Shown: positions 1 through 7,450, counted from the first letter of the stretch. The stretch: DNA of 14,818 nucleotides from Phyllobacteriaceae bacterium (GCA_012799265.1 JAAZLP010000115.1:1-14818); one strand, 5' to 3'. Translations and numbers: made by a program. The notes: a model not told the origin generated them from the sequence alone.

Positions 1-2
1 CC

Positions 3-569
3 CAGACCGACTCATCCGAATGGCACAGGCACTCTGCTTTGCCGCATAACGTACAAAGTCGAGCTGAGCAATCGGTGTTCTTCATGGGCGGGCCCTTCAC
101 GCCGTCCAATTTTGGCGAAACATTTTCGATCTGGGACAACCAATACGAAGAGAACTTTTTCGTCGGCGTTGGCTACCAGCACTTTCTCTATAGCTATGGC
201 AGCTTCCGGCTGGGTGTCGAAGCGGGCATCGGCCTGCGTGCCGGCGAGAACGGCTCTGCAGAGGTCTGGGGCGGCACGGTGGCTCAGTTGACCAATTTCG
301 ACATTGGGGCGCTCAACATCACCCCCTCGATCATTTTCGGGCTGTCGGCAGTGACCGACTATGTCGGCGTTGAAGCCGATCGCGTAGCGGCGCTGGGCCA
401 CCCGGCACCGGTGCTCTTCTACTTCACGCCCGAGATCGCGATTTCCAGCGACACCAATCCCGAATGGGAAGCTTTTGTGCGAATCCAGCACCGCTCCGGC
501 GGCTTTGGCACGATCGCCGAAATCGACGCATCAAATGCCCCGGTTGTGGGATTTCGCTACCGCTTCTGA
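3..569 (+). CDS. Outer-membrane beta-barrel-like protein, 5' end outside window
   Basis: The frame is open to the left edge with no stop, so the true start and any signal peptide probably lie outside the window. A TTG at 39 is the first start-like codon inside but has no clear Shine-Dalgarno. About 188 residues are visible. They show alternating aromatic and small residues typical of amphipathic beta strands, and the protein ends in Tyr-Arg-Phe, the terminal-aromatic signature of Gram-negative outer-membrane barrels. Near the C-terminus a His-Arg-Ser follows an Ile-Gln; this recalls the His-x-Ser of PagL-type lipid A 3-O-deacylases, and a Glu lies eight residues after the Ser. The resemblance is weak and the Glu spacing differs from the PagL pattern I recall, so deacylase activity is only a possibility. 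Location in the outer membrane is inferred. No operon partner is visible: the next gene starts 111 bp downstream. Confidence 0.6.
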   Translation, partial: QTDSSEWHRHSALPHNVQSRAEQSVFFMGGPFTPSNFGETFSIWDNQYEENFFVGVGYQHFLYSYGSFRLGVEAGIGLRAGENGSAEVWGGTVAQLTNFDIGALNITPSIIFGLSAVTDYVGVEADRVAALGHPAPVLFYFTPEIAISSDTNPEWEAFVRIQHRSGGFGTIAEIDASNAPVVGFRYRF

Positions 570-615
570 ATTGTTTGTGATCATGGGGACGTATTTTGTC
601 CTATGGTCTTAAGAG

Positions 616-629
616 GCAATCAAGATTGC
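616..629. repeat. 14-bp palindrome upstream of the diguanylate cyclase gene
   Basis: GCAATC and GATTGC are perfect 6-bp arms around a 2-bp centre, about 50 bp before the GGDEF gene start. It has the look of a dimeric-regulator operator. A second inverted repeat (ACCGAGC at 632-638, GCTCGGT at 652-658) lies between it and the ribosome binding site and could fold in the 5' UTR. No convincing -35/-10 pair was found, so the role is inference. Confidence 0.3.
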
Positions 630-680
630 TGACCGAGCATAGACAAGAGGCGCTCGGTATGGGCGCCCGGAGGACCATAT

Positions 681-1828
681 ATGACTGAAGCCCGGTCTTC
701 TGACTACGCATCAACAAGAAGCGCCAATGGCGGGTTCGACGTGCTTGAGTTCCTGACCCGCCCCGCTGACAAGGCGCATGAAGACGTGCGGCTCGAAATC
801 ATGGGCACGCTGGTGCTCAGCCGCGCCAATATCATGTTCGGCGCGGTCAGCATCTCCATCCTGCTGATCGCCATGGCCTGGTTGTCGGACATCTGGGCGG
901 CGCTGATCACCGGCTCCGCGTTCCTCGCTACCGCTGCGTGGCGGATCCACGTGATCACACGCATCAAAGGCAAGGCGCTCGACTGGCAAAGCGTGGGCGA
1001 CATCGTCCTTTCAGGGGTGCTCTATGCCATCGCCATTGGCCTTGTCGGCACGGCTGCGGCCTTCAGCGGCAATGCCGTACTGCAGGTGCTCGGCGCCATG
1101 GTGATGACGGGAATGGTCTTCGGCTTCTGCATCTCCAATAGCGGCGCGCCGCGCTTCGCGGAAACGCAGGCCCTGATCGTGACCGTGCCCTTCCTCGTCG
1201 GCGCGGCGGTTTCCGGTCCGCCGTCCATGCTGCTCATCCTGCTGCAGACGCCCTTCTGGATTTTCGGCCTGCATGGTCTCATCGGCACCACCCACCGCCG
1301 TCTGGCCGACCTCGTCATGGCGCAACGCCAGAACCAGTTCCTCGCCTATAACGACACCCTGACCGGGCTCGCCAACCGCGCCCAGGTCATGTCGAGCCTC
1401 ACCCAGATTGCCAAGGATCGCGAACGCCGCAGCCCCCGCCCTATGTGCTCTATCTCGACCTCGATGGCTTCAAGGAAGTCAACGACACCTATGGGCACGG
1501 CATGGGCGACCTCCTGCTCCGGGCTGTAGCGCAGCGCCTTGCTGAATGCGTGCGCGCGGGAGACCTGGTGGGGCGTATTGGGGGAGATGAATTCGTCATT
1601 ATCCTCCGCGACCTCCATCCCGAGGATATCCGCAGCCTCGCCCGGCGACTGACCGAGGTAATCTCGCGGCCCTTCCTGCTCTCCACTGGCATTGAGGCGA
1701 AGGTTGGCGTCAGCATTGGCGGCGCTCCCCTGGGCCACAATCCTGAAGAGGCCATGGCTCAGGCAGACGTCATGCTCTACACGGCCAAGCGCGACGGTCG
1801 CAGCACCTATCGCCTTATCGGCATCTGA
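681..1828 (+). pseudogene. Membrane-anchored GGDEF diguanylate cyclase, single-base frameshift
   Basis: Diguanylate cyclases make cyclic di-GMP from two GTP at the inner membrane. The ATG at 681 has GGAGG at 669-673. Residues 1-282 (681-1529) hold a short cytoplasmic N-terminus, about six hydrophobic segments (roughly residues 50-205) and the start of a GGDEF domain, Asp-Thr-Leu-Thr-Gly-Leu near residue 225. The frame then runs into unrelated sequence. The rest of the domain is in another frame (ORF 1445-1828) beginning Tyr-Leu-Asp-Leu-Asp-Gly-Phe. One extra C in the C5 run at 1433-1437 would join them into a 382-residue protein. In that numbering the catalytic GGDEF is 301-305, and the RxxD inhibitory I-site is 292-295, exactly five residues upstream. 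All catalytic parts are therefore intact except the frame. It could be a recent pseudogene, a phase-variable tract or a sequencing error. The split also leaves a stand-alone 127-residue partial domain ORF. Confidence 0.85.
1433..1437 (+). other. Frameshift point: run of five Cs in the GGDEF gene
   Basis: Before the run the frame reads ...Asp-Arg-Glu-Arg-Arg-Ser-Pro. With six Cs instead of five the reading continues Pro-Pro-Pro-Tyr-Val-Leu-Tyr-Leu-Asp-Leu-Asp-Gly-Phe, a standard GGDEF-domain strand. The surrounding frames were read by eye; a compensating base elsewhere within a few codons cannot be excluded. Confidence 0.75.
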
Positions 1829-1864
1829 GCGAACTGGCATCAGCGTCACGCATTTTCAGCGCTC

Positions 1865-1893
1865 AGACAGGCGCCCCGGAGACCTGCCTGTCT
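1865..1893 (+). terminator. Possible terminator after the GGDEF gene
   Basis: AGACAGGC (1865-1872) pairs with GCCTGTCT (1886-1893) around a 13-nt loop, 36 nt after the stop codon. There is only a short pyrimidine stretch afterwards and no U-run, so it is a weak intrinsic candidate. Confidence 0.35.
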
Positions 1894-1917
1894 CTTCACC
1901 AAGCGCTGATCGACACA

Positions 1918-1937
1918 ACCGTACCGACCGGTACGGT
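1918..1937. promoter_or_regulatory. Perfect inverted repeat upstream of ilvD promoter
   Basis: ACCGTACC (1918-1925) and GGTACGGT (1930-1937) are perfect 8-bp arms around GACC. The repeat ends 5 bp before the putative -35 element of ilvD. Its core CCGACCGGT (1924-1932) occurs again at 1984-1992, exactly 60 bp downstream and on the other side of the promoter. The arrangement suggests a protein binding site for a dimeric regulator. It could instead be a hairpin that ends upstream transcription, but no U-run follows. Confidence 0.45.
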
Positions 1938-1942
1938 ATTTC

Positions 1943-1971
1943 TTGCCCGCTGGCTGGAATGGGTCTAAACA
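1943..1971 (+). promoter_or_regulatory. Putative sigma-70-type promoter for ilvD
   Basis: TTGCCC (-35, 1943-1948) and TAAACA (-10, 1966-1971) are separated by 17 bp, about 50 bp before the ilvD start codon. Alphaproteobacterial promoters usually keep the TTG of the -35 and are loose at -10, which fits. The call is by eye. Confidence 0.4.
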
Positions 1972-2021
1972 GGAGAACAAATTCCGACCGGTGAGACCGG
2001 CAGCTTTTCGAGGATAGTTCC

Positions 2022-3866
2022 ATGCCCGCCTATCGTTCCCGTACCACTACCCATGGCCGCAACATGGCCGGCGCGCGTGGCCTCTGGCGCGCGACAGGCA
2101 TGAAGAACGAAGATTTCGGCAAGCCGATCATCGCCGTGGTGAACTCCTTCACCCAGTTCGTGCCCGGTCACGTTCACCTCAAGGATCTGGGCCAGCTTGT
2201 GGCCCGCGAGATCGAGAAGGCTGGTGGCGTAGCCAAGGAATTCAACACCATCGCGGTGGATGACGGCATCGCAATGGGCCATGACGGCATGCTTTATTCC
2301 CTGCCCAGCCGCGACATCATCGCGGACTCGGTGGAATATATGGTCAATGGCCACTGCGCCGATGCCATGGTCTGCATTTCCAATTGCGACAAGATCACCC
2401 CGGGCATGCTGAACGCGGCCATGCGCCTCAACATTCCGGTGGTTTTCGTATCCGGTGGACCGATGGAAGCCGGCAAGGCCATCGTCAAGGGCAAGCTGCA
2501 GGCACTCGACCTCGTCGACGCCATGGTGATGGCTGCTGACGATCACTATACCGACGAGGAAGTTCAGGCCGTTGAAGAGGCCGCCTGCCCGACCTGCGGC
2601 TCCTGCTCGGGCATGTTCACCGCCAATTCGATGAACTGTCTCACCGAAGCGCTGGGCCTGTCGCTGCCGGGCAATGGTTCAACGCTGGCGACGCACTCCG
2701 ACCGCAAGCGACTTTTCCAGGAAGCCGGTCACCTGATCGTCGACCTCGCCCGTCGCTATTACGAGCAGGACGACGAAAGCGTGCTGCCGCGTTCGATCGC
2801 GACGAAGGCCGCCTTCGAAAACGCCATGGCGCTCGACATTGCCATGGGCGGCTCGACCAATACCGTGCTGCACATCCTGGCCGCTGCCCATGAAGGCGGC
2901 GTCGACTTCACCATGGACGATATCGACGCCCTGAGCCGCAAGGTGCCGGTCCTCTCCAAGGTGGCTCCGGCCAAGAACGACGTCCACATGGAAGACGTGC
3001 ACCGCGCCGGCGGCATCTTCGCCATTCTCGGCCAGCTCGACCGCGCCGGCCTCATCAACCGCAATGAGCCGACGATCCACGCGGCCACCATGGGCGACGC
3101 GATCGACAAGTGGGACATTTCCCGCACCAATTCGGAAAGCGTGCGCAATTTCTACATGGCCGCTCCGGGCGGCGTGCGCACGACGGAAGCCTTCTCCCAG
3201 TCCAACCGCTGGGCCGAGCTCGACACCGACCGCACCAATGGTGCCATTCGCTCGGCCGAAAATCCCTTCTCCAAGGATGGTGGCCTGGCCGTGCTCAAGG
3301 GCAATATTGCCCTCGATGGCTGCATCGTGAAGACGGCTGGCGTCGATGAATCCATCCTCAAGTTCACCGGCCCAGCCCGCGTCTTCGAAAGCCAGGATTC
3401 GACCGTCAAGGCGATCCTCTCCAACGAGATCAAGGAAGGCGATGTCATCGTCATCCGCTACGAAGGCCCCAAGGGCGGCCCGGGCATGCAGGAAATGCTT
3501 TACCCGACCAGTTACCTGAAATCGAAGGGCCTCGGCAAAGCCTGTGCGCTCCTGACTGACGGTCGTTTCTCGGGCGGCACGTCCGGTCTCTCCATCGGTC
3601 ACGCTTCGCCGGAAGCTGCCGAAGGCGGCGCAATCGGGCTTGTGCGTGAAGGCGACATCATCGAGATCGACATCCCGAACCGCACCATCAATGTGCTGGT
3701 GACCGATGCCGAGCTCGCTGCCCGTCGCGCCGAGCAGGACAAGCTGGGCTGGAAGCCCGCACAGCCGCGCAAGCGCAAGATCACGACCGCCCTGCGTGCC
3801 TATGCAGCGCTCGTGACCTCCGCCGCCACCGGCGCCGTCCGCGACACCAGCAAGCTGCAGGATTGA
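2022..3866 (+). CDS. ilvD: Dihydroxy-acid dehydratase IlvD
   Basis: It catalyses the third common step of valine, leucine and isoleucine synthesis, dehydrating 2,3-dihydroxy-3-methyl acids to 2-oxo acids in the cytoplasm with an Fe-S cluster and Mg. The 614-residue length and sequence match the E. coli-type enzyme along its whole length. Recognisable residues fall at the same numbers as in E. coli: Asp81 (Mg), Cys122-Asp123-Lys124 (cluster, Mg, carbamylated Lys), Cys195 in CPTCGSC, Glu491 and Ser517 in DGRFSGG. The ATG at 2022 has GAGGA at 2010-2014. It stands alone: other ilv genes are absent, and the following genes run convergently. A promoter-like element and two operator-like repeats lie upstream, so it probably has its own regulation. 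It is intact. Confidence 0.97.
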   Translation: MPAYRSRTTTHGRNMAGARGLWRATGMKNEDFGKPIIAVVNSFTQFVPGHVHLKDLGQLVAREIEKAGGVAKEFNTIAVDDGIAMGHDGMLYSLPSRDIIADSVEYMVNGHCADAMVCISNCDKITPGMLNAAMRLNIPVVFVSGGPMEAGKAIVKGKLQALDLVDAMVMAADDHYTDEEVQAVEEAACPTCGSCSGMFTANSMNCLTEALGLSLPGNGSTLATHSDRKRLFQEAGHLIVDLARRYYEQDDESVLPRSIATKAAFENAMALDIAMGGSTNTVLHILAAAHEGGVDFTMDDIDALSRKVPVLSKVAPAKNDVHMEDVHRAGGIFAILGQLDRAGLINRNEPTIHAATMGDAIDKWDISRTNSESVRNFYMAAPGGVRTTEAFSQSNRWAELDTDRTNGAIRSAENPFSKDGGLAVLKGNIALDGCIVKTAGVDESILKFTGPARVFESQDSTVKAILSNEIKEGDVIVIRYEGPKGGPGMQEMLYPTSYLKSKGLGKACALLTDGRFSGGTSGLSIGHASPEAAEGGAIGLVREGDIIEIDIPNRTINVLVTDAELAARRAEQDKLGWKPAQPRKRKITTALRAYAALVTSAATGAVRDTSKLQD

Positions 3867-3912
3867 TCGCTCTGCGGCGAAATAGCCGCGACTAAACCGT
3901 GACAATCGCGCC

Positions 3913-3934
3913 GGCCCCGTGCTAGAGCGGGGCC
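3913..3934 (+). terminator. GC-rich hairpin after ilvD
   Basis: GGCCCCG (3913-3919) and CGGGGCC (3928-3934) form a 7-bp stem with an 8-nt loop, 46 nt after the ilvD stop. No U-run follows; it may help termination or protect the mRNA end. Confidence 0.35.
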
Positions 3935-3972
3935 AGCCACTCAGCGGTCTGCCAAGACAGCTGATCTGGTCA

Positions 3973-4009
3973 GGTTCGATAGCGGGGATTCCACCCTCCC
4001 TATCGAACC
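3973..4009. terminator. Long hairpin between convergent ilvD and MmcQ-family gene
   Basis: GGTTCGATAG (3973-3982) and CTATCGAACC (4000-4009) make a perfect 10-bp stem, which can continue inside with GGGG (3984-3987) against CTCC (3996-3999) after a one-base bulge. It ends 4 bp from the stop codon of the minus-strand gene, in a convergent gap, so a bidirectional terminator is the natural reading. Neither side has a U-run. Confidence 0.5.
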
Positions 4010-4013
4010 GACC

Positions 4014-4382
4014 CTAAATCCCCAAATCGTCGGCAATACCCAGCTCGGAACGCAGTTTCCGCGTCAGCCCCTTGGCGACCAGCGCAAAGGAGCGCTGAAC
4101 ATAGGCGAGCAATTCGTCCTCGCTGAGTGGTGAACCTTCAAACACCTGTACCCAGTGCCGCTTGGCGAAATAGGGCGCCTGGCTGATGCCCTCGAGTTCG
4201 GTCAGGAGATCAAAGCTGGTCTCGCCGCATTTGAAGACCACACGGTGGGGTGCTTCATCGGAGAGAAGGCAGAAGACCTTGCCGCCCACCTTGGCGATAC
4301 GCGCTTCCCAGAGGTCCTCGACCGTGACGCCCGGCCAGGAGCCCAGCGCGCGATCATAGTCATCGCGGATATAGAGCGACAA
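4014..4382 (-). CDS. MmcQ/YjbR-family protein
   Basis: This is a small (about 122 residues) protein of the MmcQ/YjbR family, which has a CyaY-like fold and no firmly known function. Family hallmarks visible are the early Trp-Glu region, the central Gly-Gly-Lys-Val-Phe strand, a Phe-Lys strand, Ala-Pro-Tyr, then His-Trp-Val and the C-terminal helix with Leu-Val-Ala-Lys-Gly-Leu. The start is uncertain. A GTG at 4388 overlaps the Shine-Dalgarno GAGGAGG itself, so I prefer the in-frame TTG two codons later (4382), five bases from that motif. It lies 71 bp downstream of the exported small protein on the same strand and may share its transcript. It is convergent with ilvD. A DNA-binding role is sometimes assumed for the family but nothing here proves it. 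Confidence 0.8.
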   Translation of the reverse strand: MSLYIRDDYDRALGSWPGVTVEDLWEARIAKVGGKVFCLLSDEAPHRVVFKCGETSFDLLTELEGISQAPYFAKRHWVQVFEGSPLSEDELLAYVQRSFALVAKGLTRKLRSELGIADDLGI

Positions 4383-4453
4383 AGGCACCTCCTCGATTGT
4401 GATGGCCTGTCTGTGCCTGACGGCCCTGTCAGACGATGGCAGTAAGTCGAGGG

Positions 4454-4915
4454 CTATTTGCAGGTCTTGGCGCTTGCCTCGTAGAGCAGGAACACCTTGT
4501 CGTCGCTGTCTTCCAGGGCAATGAAGCCGGCCTCACCCTCGGCATGCATGCCGCGCTCGGGATCGATCTCCAGACGCAGGCCATCGCGATGCGGATTGAG
4601 CGTGAAACCGCCGCCGTCGCCTTCAACGCCGCAGACATTACCGACGCAGAGACCGACACCCTCATATCGGTTGCCATCACGCTTTGTGATACCGAAAAGC
4701 AGCGTCAGCTCGGCGCCTGGATCCTGAAATTCCGCGTTATGGCTTAGGGAAAACTCGGTAACCAGCTGGTCGGGGTGATCGGCAAGATGGTCGGCATCGT
4801 AGGCGCGATAATAACAATCCCCAACAGAGCCCAGCATCGGCGCAAGAGTACTTTCCGCCTGGACCGGAAACCCGAACATGGCGAAGGCAATACCGACGAT
4901 GAAAAGTGGCTTCAC
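4454..4915 (-). CDS. Exported small protein of unknown function
   Basis: I do not recognise the family. The GTG at 4915 is chosen because GGAGGGG lies six bases upstream and because it gives a normal Sec signal peptide: Lys, a hydrophobic core of about 14 residues, then Val-Gln-Ala with cleavage near residue 20. An upstream extension to 4945 would bury the signal. The mature part (about 133 residues) is acidic, rich in Gly and Asp, and has four cysteines: Asp-Cys-Tyr-Tyr near the start, Cys-Val-Gly-Asn-Val-Cys in the middle, and one two residues from the C-terminus. This suggests two disulfides in a periplasmic or secreted protein. It lies between the DUF1178 cluster and the MmcQ-family gene, separated from the former by a possible terminator. 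Confidence 0.7.
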   Translation of the reverse strand: MKPLFIVGIAFAMFGFPVQAESTLAPMLGSVGDCYYRAYDADHLADHPDQLVTEFSLSHNAEFQDPGAELTLLFGITKRDGNRYEGVGLCVGNVCGVEGDGGGFTLNPHRDGLRLEIDPERGMHAEGEAGFIALEDSDDKVFLLYEASAKTCK

Positions 4916-4977
4916 TATTGTCCCCTCCGATCCCGTGGGGAACAATTTGTCACAGCTTCCGGGCGCGTAAAAGACCC

Positions 4978-4995
4978 GTCTTCAGGCGCGAAGAC
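4978..4995 (-). terminator. Possible terminator of the comF–DUF1178 cluster
   Basis: On the minus strand GTCTTC and GAAGAC form a 6-bp stem with a 6-nt loop starting at the stop codon of the DUF1178 gene, followed by GGGTCTTTTA. An alternative pairing (AAGAC 4971-4975 region with GTCTT 4978-4982) competes. Short stem and imperfect U-run, so moderate support. Confidence 0.4.
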
Positions 4996-5417
4996 TAGTT
5001 GTCGTCGCCCACATCAGGCAGGGGCAGAAAATCGATGCCTTCATCGATCAGTTCGGCCACTTCGTCGCGCGTGGCTTCGCCATAAATGCCGCGCGCCTCG
5101 ACCTCCTCATAGTGGATCTTGCGCGCTTCCTCGGCAAAGCGGTCGCCGACATAGTCCGCCTCGCTCATCACCTTCTGGCGATACTGGCGCAGCATTTCGC
5201 GGAAGCGGGCGACATCGGGATGGGCAGCCGAGAGCGAGACCTTCTGGTTTTCCTTGCGGCCCAGGGCCGGCGCCATCAGCGCCTTTTCAACATGGGCGTC
5301 GCCGCACTGGGCACAGGTCACAATCCCTCGGGCCTGCTGCTCGTCATAAGCACCAGCGCTCTTGAACCAGGCGTCAAACCTGTGGCCTTGCGAACATTGG
5401 AGCGTGTACTGGATCAA
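4995..5417 (-). CDS. DUF1178 family protein
   Basis: This 140-residue protein matches the DUF1178 family, common in alpha- and betaproteobacteria and of unknown function. It opens with the family pattern Met-Ile-x-Tyr-x-Leu-x-Cys, then Gly-His-x-Phe-x-x-Trp-Phe. Cys8, His12, Cys35 and Cys38 look like a small zinc-ribbon, followed by Val-Glu-Lys-Ala-Leu-Met-Ala-Pro and a charged helical C-terminal half. The start is TTG (5417), supported by AGGA a few bases upstream and by the conserved N-terminus. It is the last gene of the comF–grxC–nitrilase cluster, 66 bp after the nitrilase-like gene, an order seen widely in Rhizobiales. The context suggests a housekeeping thiol or redox link, but that is inference. 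Confidence 0.88.
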   Translation of the reverse strand: MIQYTLQCSQGHRFDAWFKSAGAYDEQQARGIVTCAQCGDAHVEKALMAPALGRKENQKVSLSAAHPDVARFREMLRQYRQKVMSEADYVGDRFAEEARKIHYEEVEARGIYGEATRDEVAELIDEGIDFLPLPDVGDDN

Positions 5418-5483
5418 TTTCCTGGATCTTGGTCTGTGGGTGACACCCGCTTGGCGTCCTTGCGGGTCATATAGGACCCAAAC

Positions 5484-6311
5484 TCAATTCTGCAAAGTCG
5501 GGGCGGCAAAGTCGCGCGCATTGGCCAGCGCCGGAACGCGGCGGCGCGCCTCAGTGACGGCGGCCGGGTCGATGTCGGCCATCAGCACGCCGGGGCGATC
5601 ATGGTCGAGCTCGGCGATGATCTTGCCCCATGGATCGATGATCAGTGAATGACCATAGGTCTCACGGCCATTGGGATGGTGCCCACCCTGGGCAGCCGCA
5701 ATAACATAGGAGCCCGTCTCGATCGCCCGCGCCCGCAGCAGCACATGCCAATGGGCTTGCCCCGTCGGAACGGTGAAGGCAGCCGGCACGGCCGTCAGAC
5801 TGGCACCGGCATTGGCGAGGCTATTGTAGAGCCGCGGGAAACGCATGTCGTAGCAGATGGAAAAGCCCAGCGTAAAATCGTCAAGCCTGGCCGTCACCGC
5901 CGTATCGCCGCCCTTATAGGTGGCGCTTTCGCGATAGGCATTGAGCCCGGCAATATCGGCATCGAAAAGATGGATCTTGTCGTAGGTCGCCACCTGCTGC
6001 CCGTCCGGGCCGAACAGCACCGAGCGATTGGCAAAGCGTCCGTCCTCAAGCGGAATGGGCAGCGAGCCGATATGGACGAACATCGCGTGCTGACGCGCCA
6101 GTTCGCCAACCCGGGCCAGTTGCGGATGCCCTTCGAAATGTGCCGCCACCGAGCGCAATTGATCCCGGTTTTCCGGGAAGATCATGGTGACTTCCGGAGT
6201 CAGGGCGTAGCGCGCGCCCTGGGCCGCGGCCTCCGCCAGCATGGGCTCAAGGGCGGCGAGATTGGCATCGGGGTCGAGCCCCGACTGCATCTGGATGGCG
6301 GCAATCTTCAT
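5484..6311 (-). CDS. Carbon-nitrogen hydrolase (Nit1-like amidase)
   Basis: Nitrilase-superfamily enzymes cleave amide or nitrile C-N bonds through a Glu-Lys-Cys triad. All three are visible: Glu40 in Thr-Pro-Glu, Lys112 in Tyr-Asp-Lys-Ile-His-Leu-Phe-Asp, and Cys153 in Ser-Ile-Cys-Tyr-Asp-Met-Arg-Phe-Pro. The 275-residue length is normal. The Arg-Phe-Pro after the Cys and the Lys-Ile-His-Leu-Phe motif fit the Nit1/NitFhit branch, known in other organisms as deaminated-glutathione amidase. Placement six bases after glutaredoxin fits a glutathione-repair role, although substrate is inference. The start ATG at 6311 gives the conserved Met-Lys-Ile-Ala-Ala-Ile-Gln-Met N-terminus. It is co-transcribed with grxC and probably DUF1178. 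Confidence 0.92.
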   Translation of the reverse strand: MKIAAIQMQSGLDPDANLAALEPMLAEAAAQGARYALTPEVTMIFPENRDQLRSVAAHFEGHPQLARVGELARQHAMFVHIGSLPIPLEDGRFANRSVLFGPDGQQVATYDKIHLFDADIAGLNAYRESATYKGGDTAVTARLDDFTLGFSICYDMRFPRLYNSLANAGASLTAVPAAFTVPTGQAHWHVLLRARAIETGSYVIAAAQGGHHPNGRETYGHSLIIDPWGKIIAELDHDRPGVLMADIDPAAVTEARRRVPALANARDFAAPTLQN

Positions 6312-6316
6312 CGGGT

Positions 6317-6571
6317 CTATTGCGCCAGGAGCGGATCAAGACCGCCACGACGGTCGAGCGCCGCCATGTCGTCATAGCCGCCGATATGGGCGTCATCGAT
6401 GAAAATCTGCGGCACGGTGCGGCGACCATGGGCGCGCTGCGTCATGGCTTCGCGCAGCTCGGGGTCGAGCACGGTGATCTCGGTAAACTCGGCGCCCTTT
6501 TCATTCAGCAGCGACTTGGCAGCATGGCAGAAGGGGCAGGTCGGGGTCGTATAGATTTCGACTTTGGCCAT
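6317..6571 (-). CDS. grxC: Glutaredoxin 3
   Basis: This 84-residue glutaredoxin reduces protein disulfides and glutathione-mixed disulfides in the cytoplasm. The dithiol active site Cys12-Pro-Phe-Cys15, the cis-proline loop Thr52-Val53-Pro54, and the glutathione-binding Gly-Gly-Tyr-Asp-Asp (64-68) are all present. Length and sequence fit GrxC (Grx3) of proteobacteria. ATG at 6571 has AAAGG upstream. It lies 36 bp after comF and only five bases before the nitrilase-like gene, so the three are almost certainly one operon. Confidence 0.95.
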   Translation of the reverse strand: MAKVEIYTTPTCPFCHAAKSLLNEKGAEFTEITVLDPELREAMTQRAHGRRTVPQIFIDDAHIGGYDDMAALDRRGGLDPLLAQ

Positions 6572-6607
6572 CGGGATTTGCCTTTCGGAAATCGGGGGAT
6601 TGATACC

Positions 6608-7450
6608 TTATATGGTCAGTTCTCCGGCAATGACAACGCGGGCAAAGCTGAGAACATCCACGTGCTCGGCGCCGCCGCGCTTCAGCGCACGGGTCGCGGC
6701 CTTGACCGTTGCGCCGGTCGTATAGACGTCGTCGATCAAGACGACCCGCCGACCCTTCAGCTTTTCGAGAAGGAGGGGGTGGGCCGAGAAGGTGCCCTGT
6801 ACATTGCGCTGTCGTCCGTCGCCCGAGAGCCCGACCTGCTGGCGGGTTTTCCGGTGACGCCGGACGAAGTGCGGCGCGACTTCAAGGCCGGTGAGGCGCG
6901 CCAGCTCCTGGGCCAGGATCATGGACTGATTATAGCGCCGGAAGCGCAGTCGTTGCCGGTGCAGCGGGATGGGAACCAGCACCGGCCGGGCACCCCAGAA
7001 TTCGGCCCCAGCACCCAGCATCAGCTGCGCGCAGAAACGCGCCAGCTCCGGGTGATCGCCATATTTGAGGCGGCTGACGATGGTTCCGGCAACATTGCCA
7101 TAGGCCCCCGCAGCCCGCGCCCGCGCAAAGGGTGGCGGATCGGCAATGGCTTCGGCGGAGAGACTGTCCGGCCCCGGGTCACTGTCGAAGGGTAGGCCCA
7201 GCACCGGACAGAAGGGCGCCTTGATCTGGCGCAGATCGGCAAAGCAGGCAGCGCAAAGGCTATCGGCCTTCACCAGTGGTTGGCCGCAGGAGACGCAGAC
7301 GGGCGGATAAAGCTGGGCGAGCAGCGCAAGGCCAAGCCTGCCGAAGCCCTGCCCCAGCCGCGTCAAAGCCGACCTGCCTTTGACTTCCCCGCCCCCGATC
7401 TCCATAAGGCACATATTGCCACGACCCTGCCCCGGCGAAAGCCCCCTCAT
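6608..7450 (-). CDS. ComF family protein (phosphoribosyltransferase fold)
   Basis: ComF/GntX-type proteins combine an N-terminal zinc ribbon with a type I phosphoribosyltransferase domain. In Gram-positive bacteria ComF takes part in DNA uptake; in alphaproteobacteria the role is unclear. Here Cys52, Cys55, Cys66 and Cys69 form the zinc site just after Tyr-Pro-Pro, and the PRPP loop Leu-Ile-Asp-Asp-Val-Tyr-Thr-Thr-Gly-Ala-Thr is at about residues 238-248. The start is uncertain. ATG at 7450 has GGAGG seven bases upstream and is chosen, giving 280 residues. ATG at 7414 would also leave the zinc site intact. The open frame extends further up to 7660 but overlaps the divergent gene and is not believed. 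It heads the comF–grxC–nitrilase–DUF1178 cluster. Confidence 0.88.
   Translation of the reverse strand: MRGLSPGQGRGNMCLMEIGGGEVKGRSALTRLGQGFGRLGLALLAQLYPPVCVSCGQPLVKADSLCAACFADLRQIKAPFCPVLGLPFDSDPGPDSLSAEAIADPPPFARARAAGAYGNVAGTIVSRLKYGDHPELARFCAQLMLGAGAEFWGARPVLVPIPLHRQRLRFRRYNQSMILAQELARLTGLEVAPHFVRRHRKTRQQVGLSGDGRQRNVQGTFSAHPLLLEKLKGRRVVLIDDVYTTGATVKAATRALKRGGAEHVDVLSFARVVIAGELTI
7380..7408 (+). promoter_or_regulatory. Putative promoter for the NDUFAF5-like gene
   Basis: TTGACT (7380-7385) and CATAAG (7403-7408) are separated by 17 bp and would start transcription about 34 nt before the ATG at 7449. The element lies inside the 5' coding end of the divergent comF gene. Five of six -35 and four of six -10 positions match the consensus. 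Confidence 0.5.

Noticed and set aside
2679..3905. 408-codon minus-strand ORF
   Set aside because: It is antisense to ilvD, which has all catalytic residues; a GC-rich shadow frame.
5649..7195. Two long plus-strand ORFs opposite the nitrilase, grxC and comF
   Set aside because: Each covers the antisense of genes with clear active-site motifs and shows no domain of its own.
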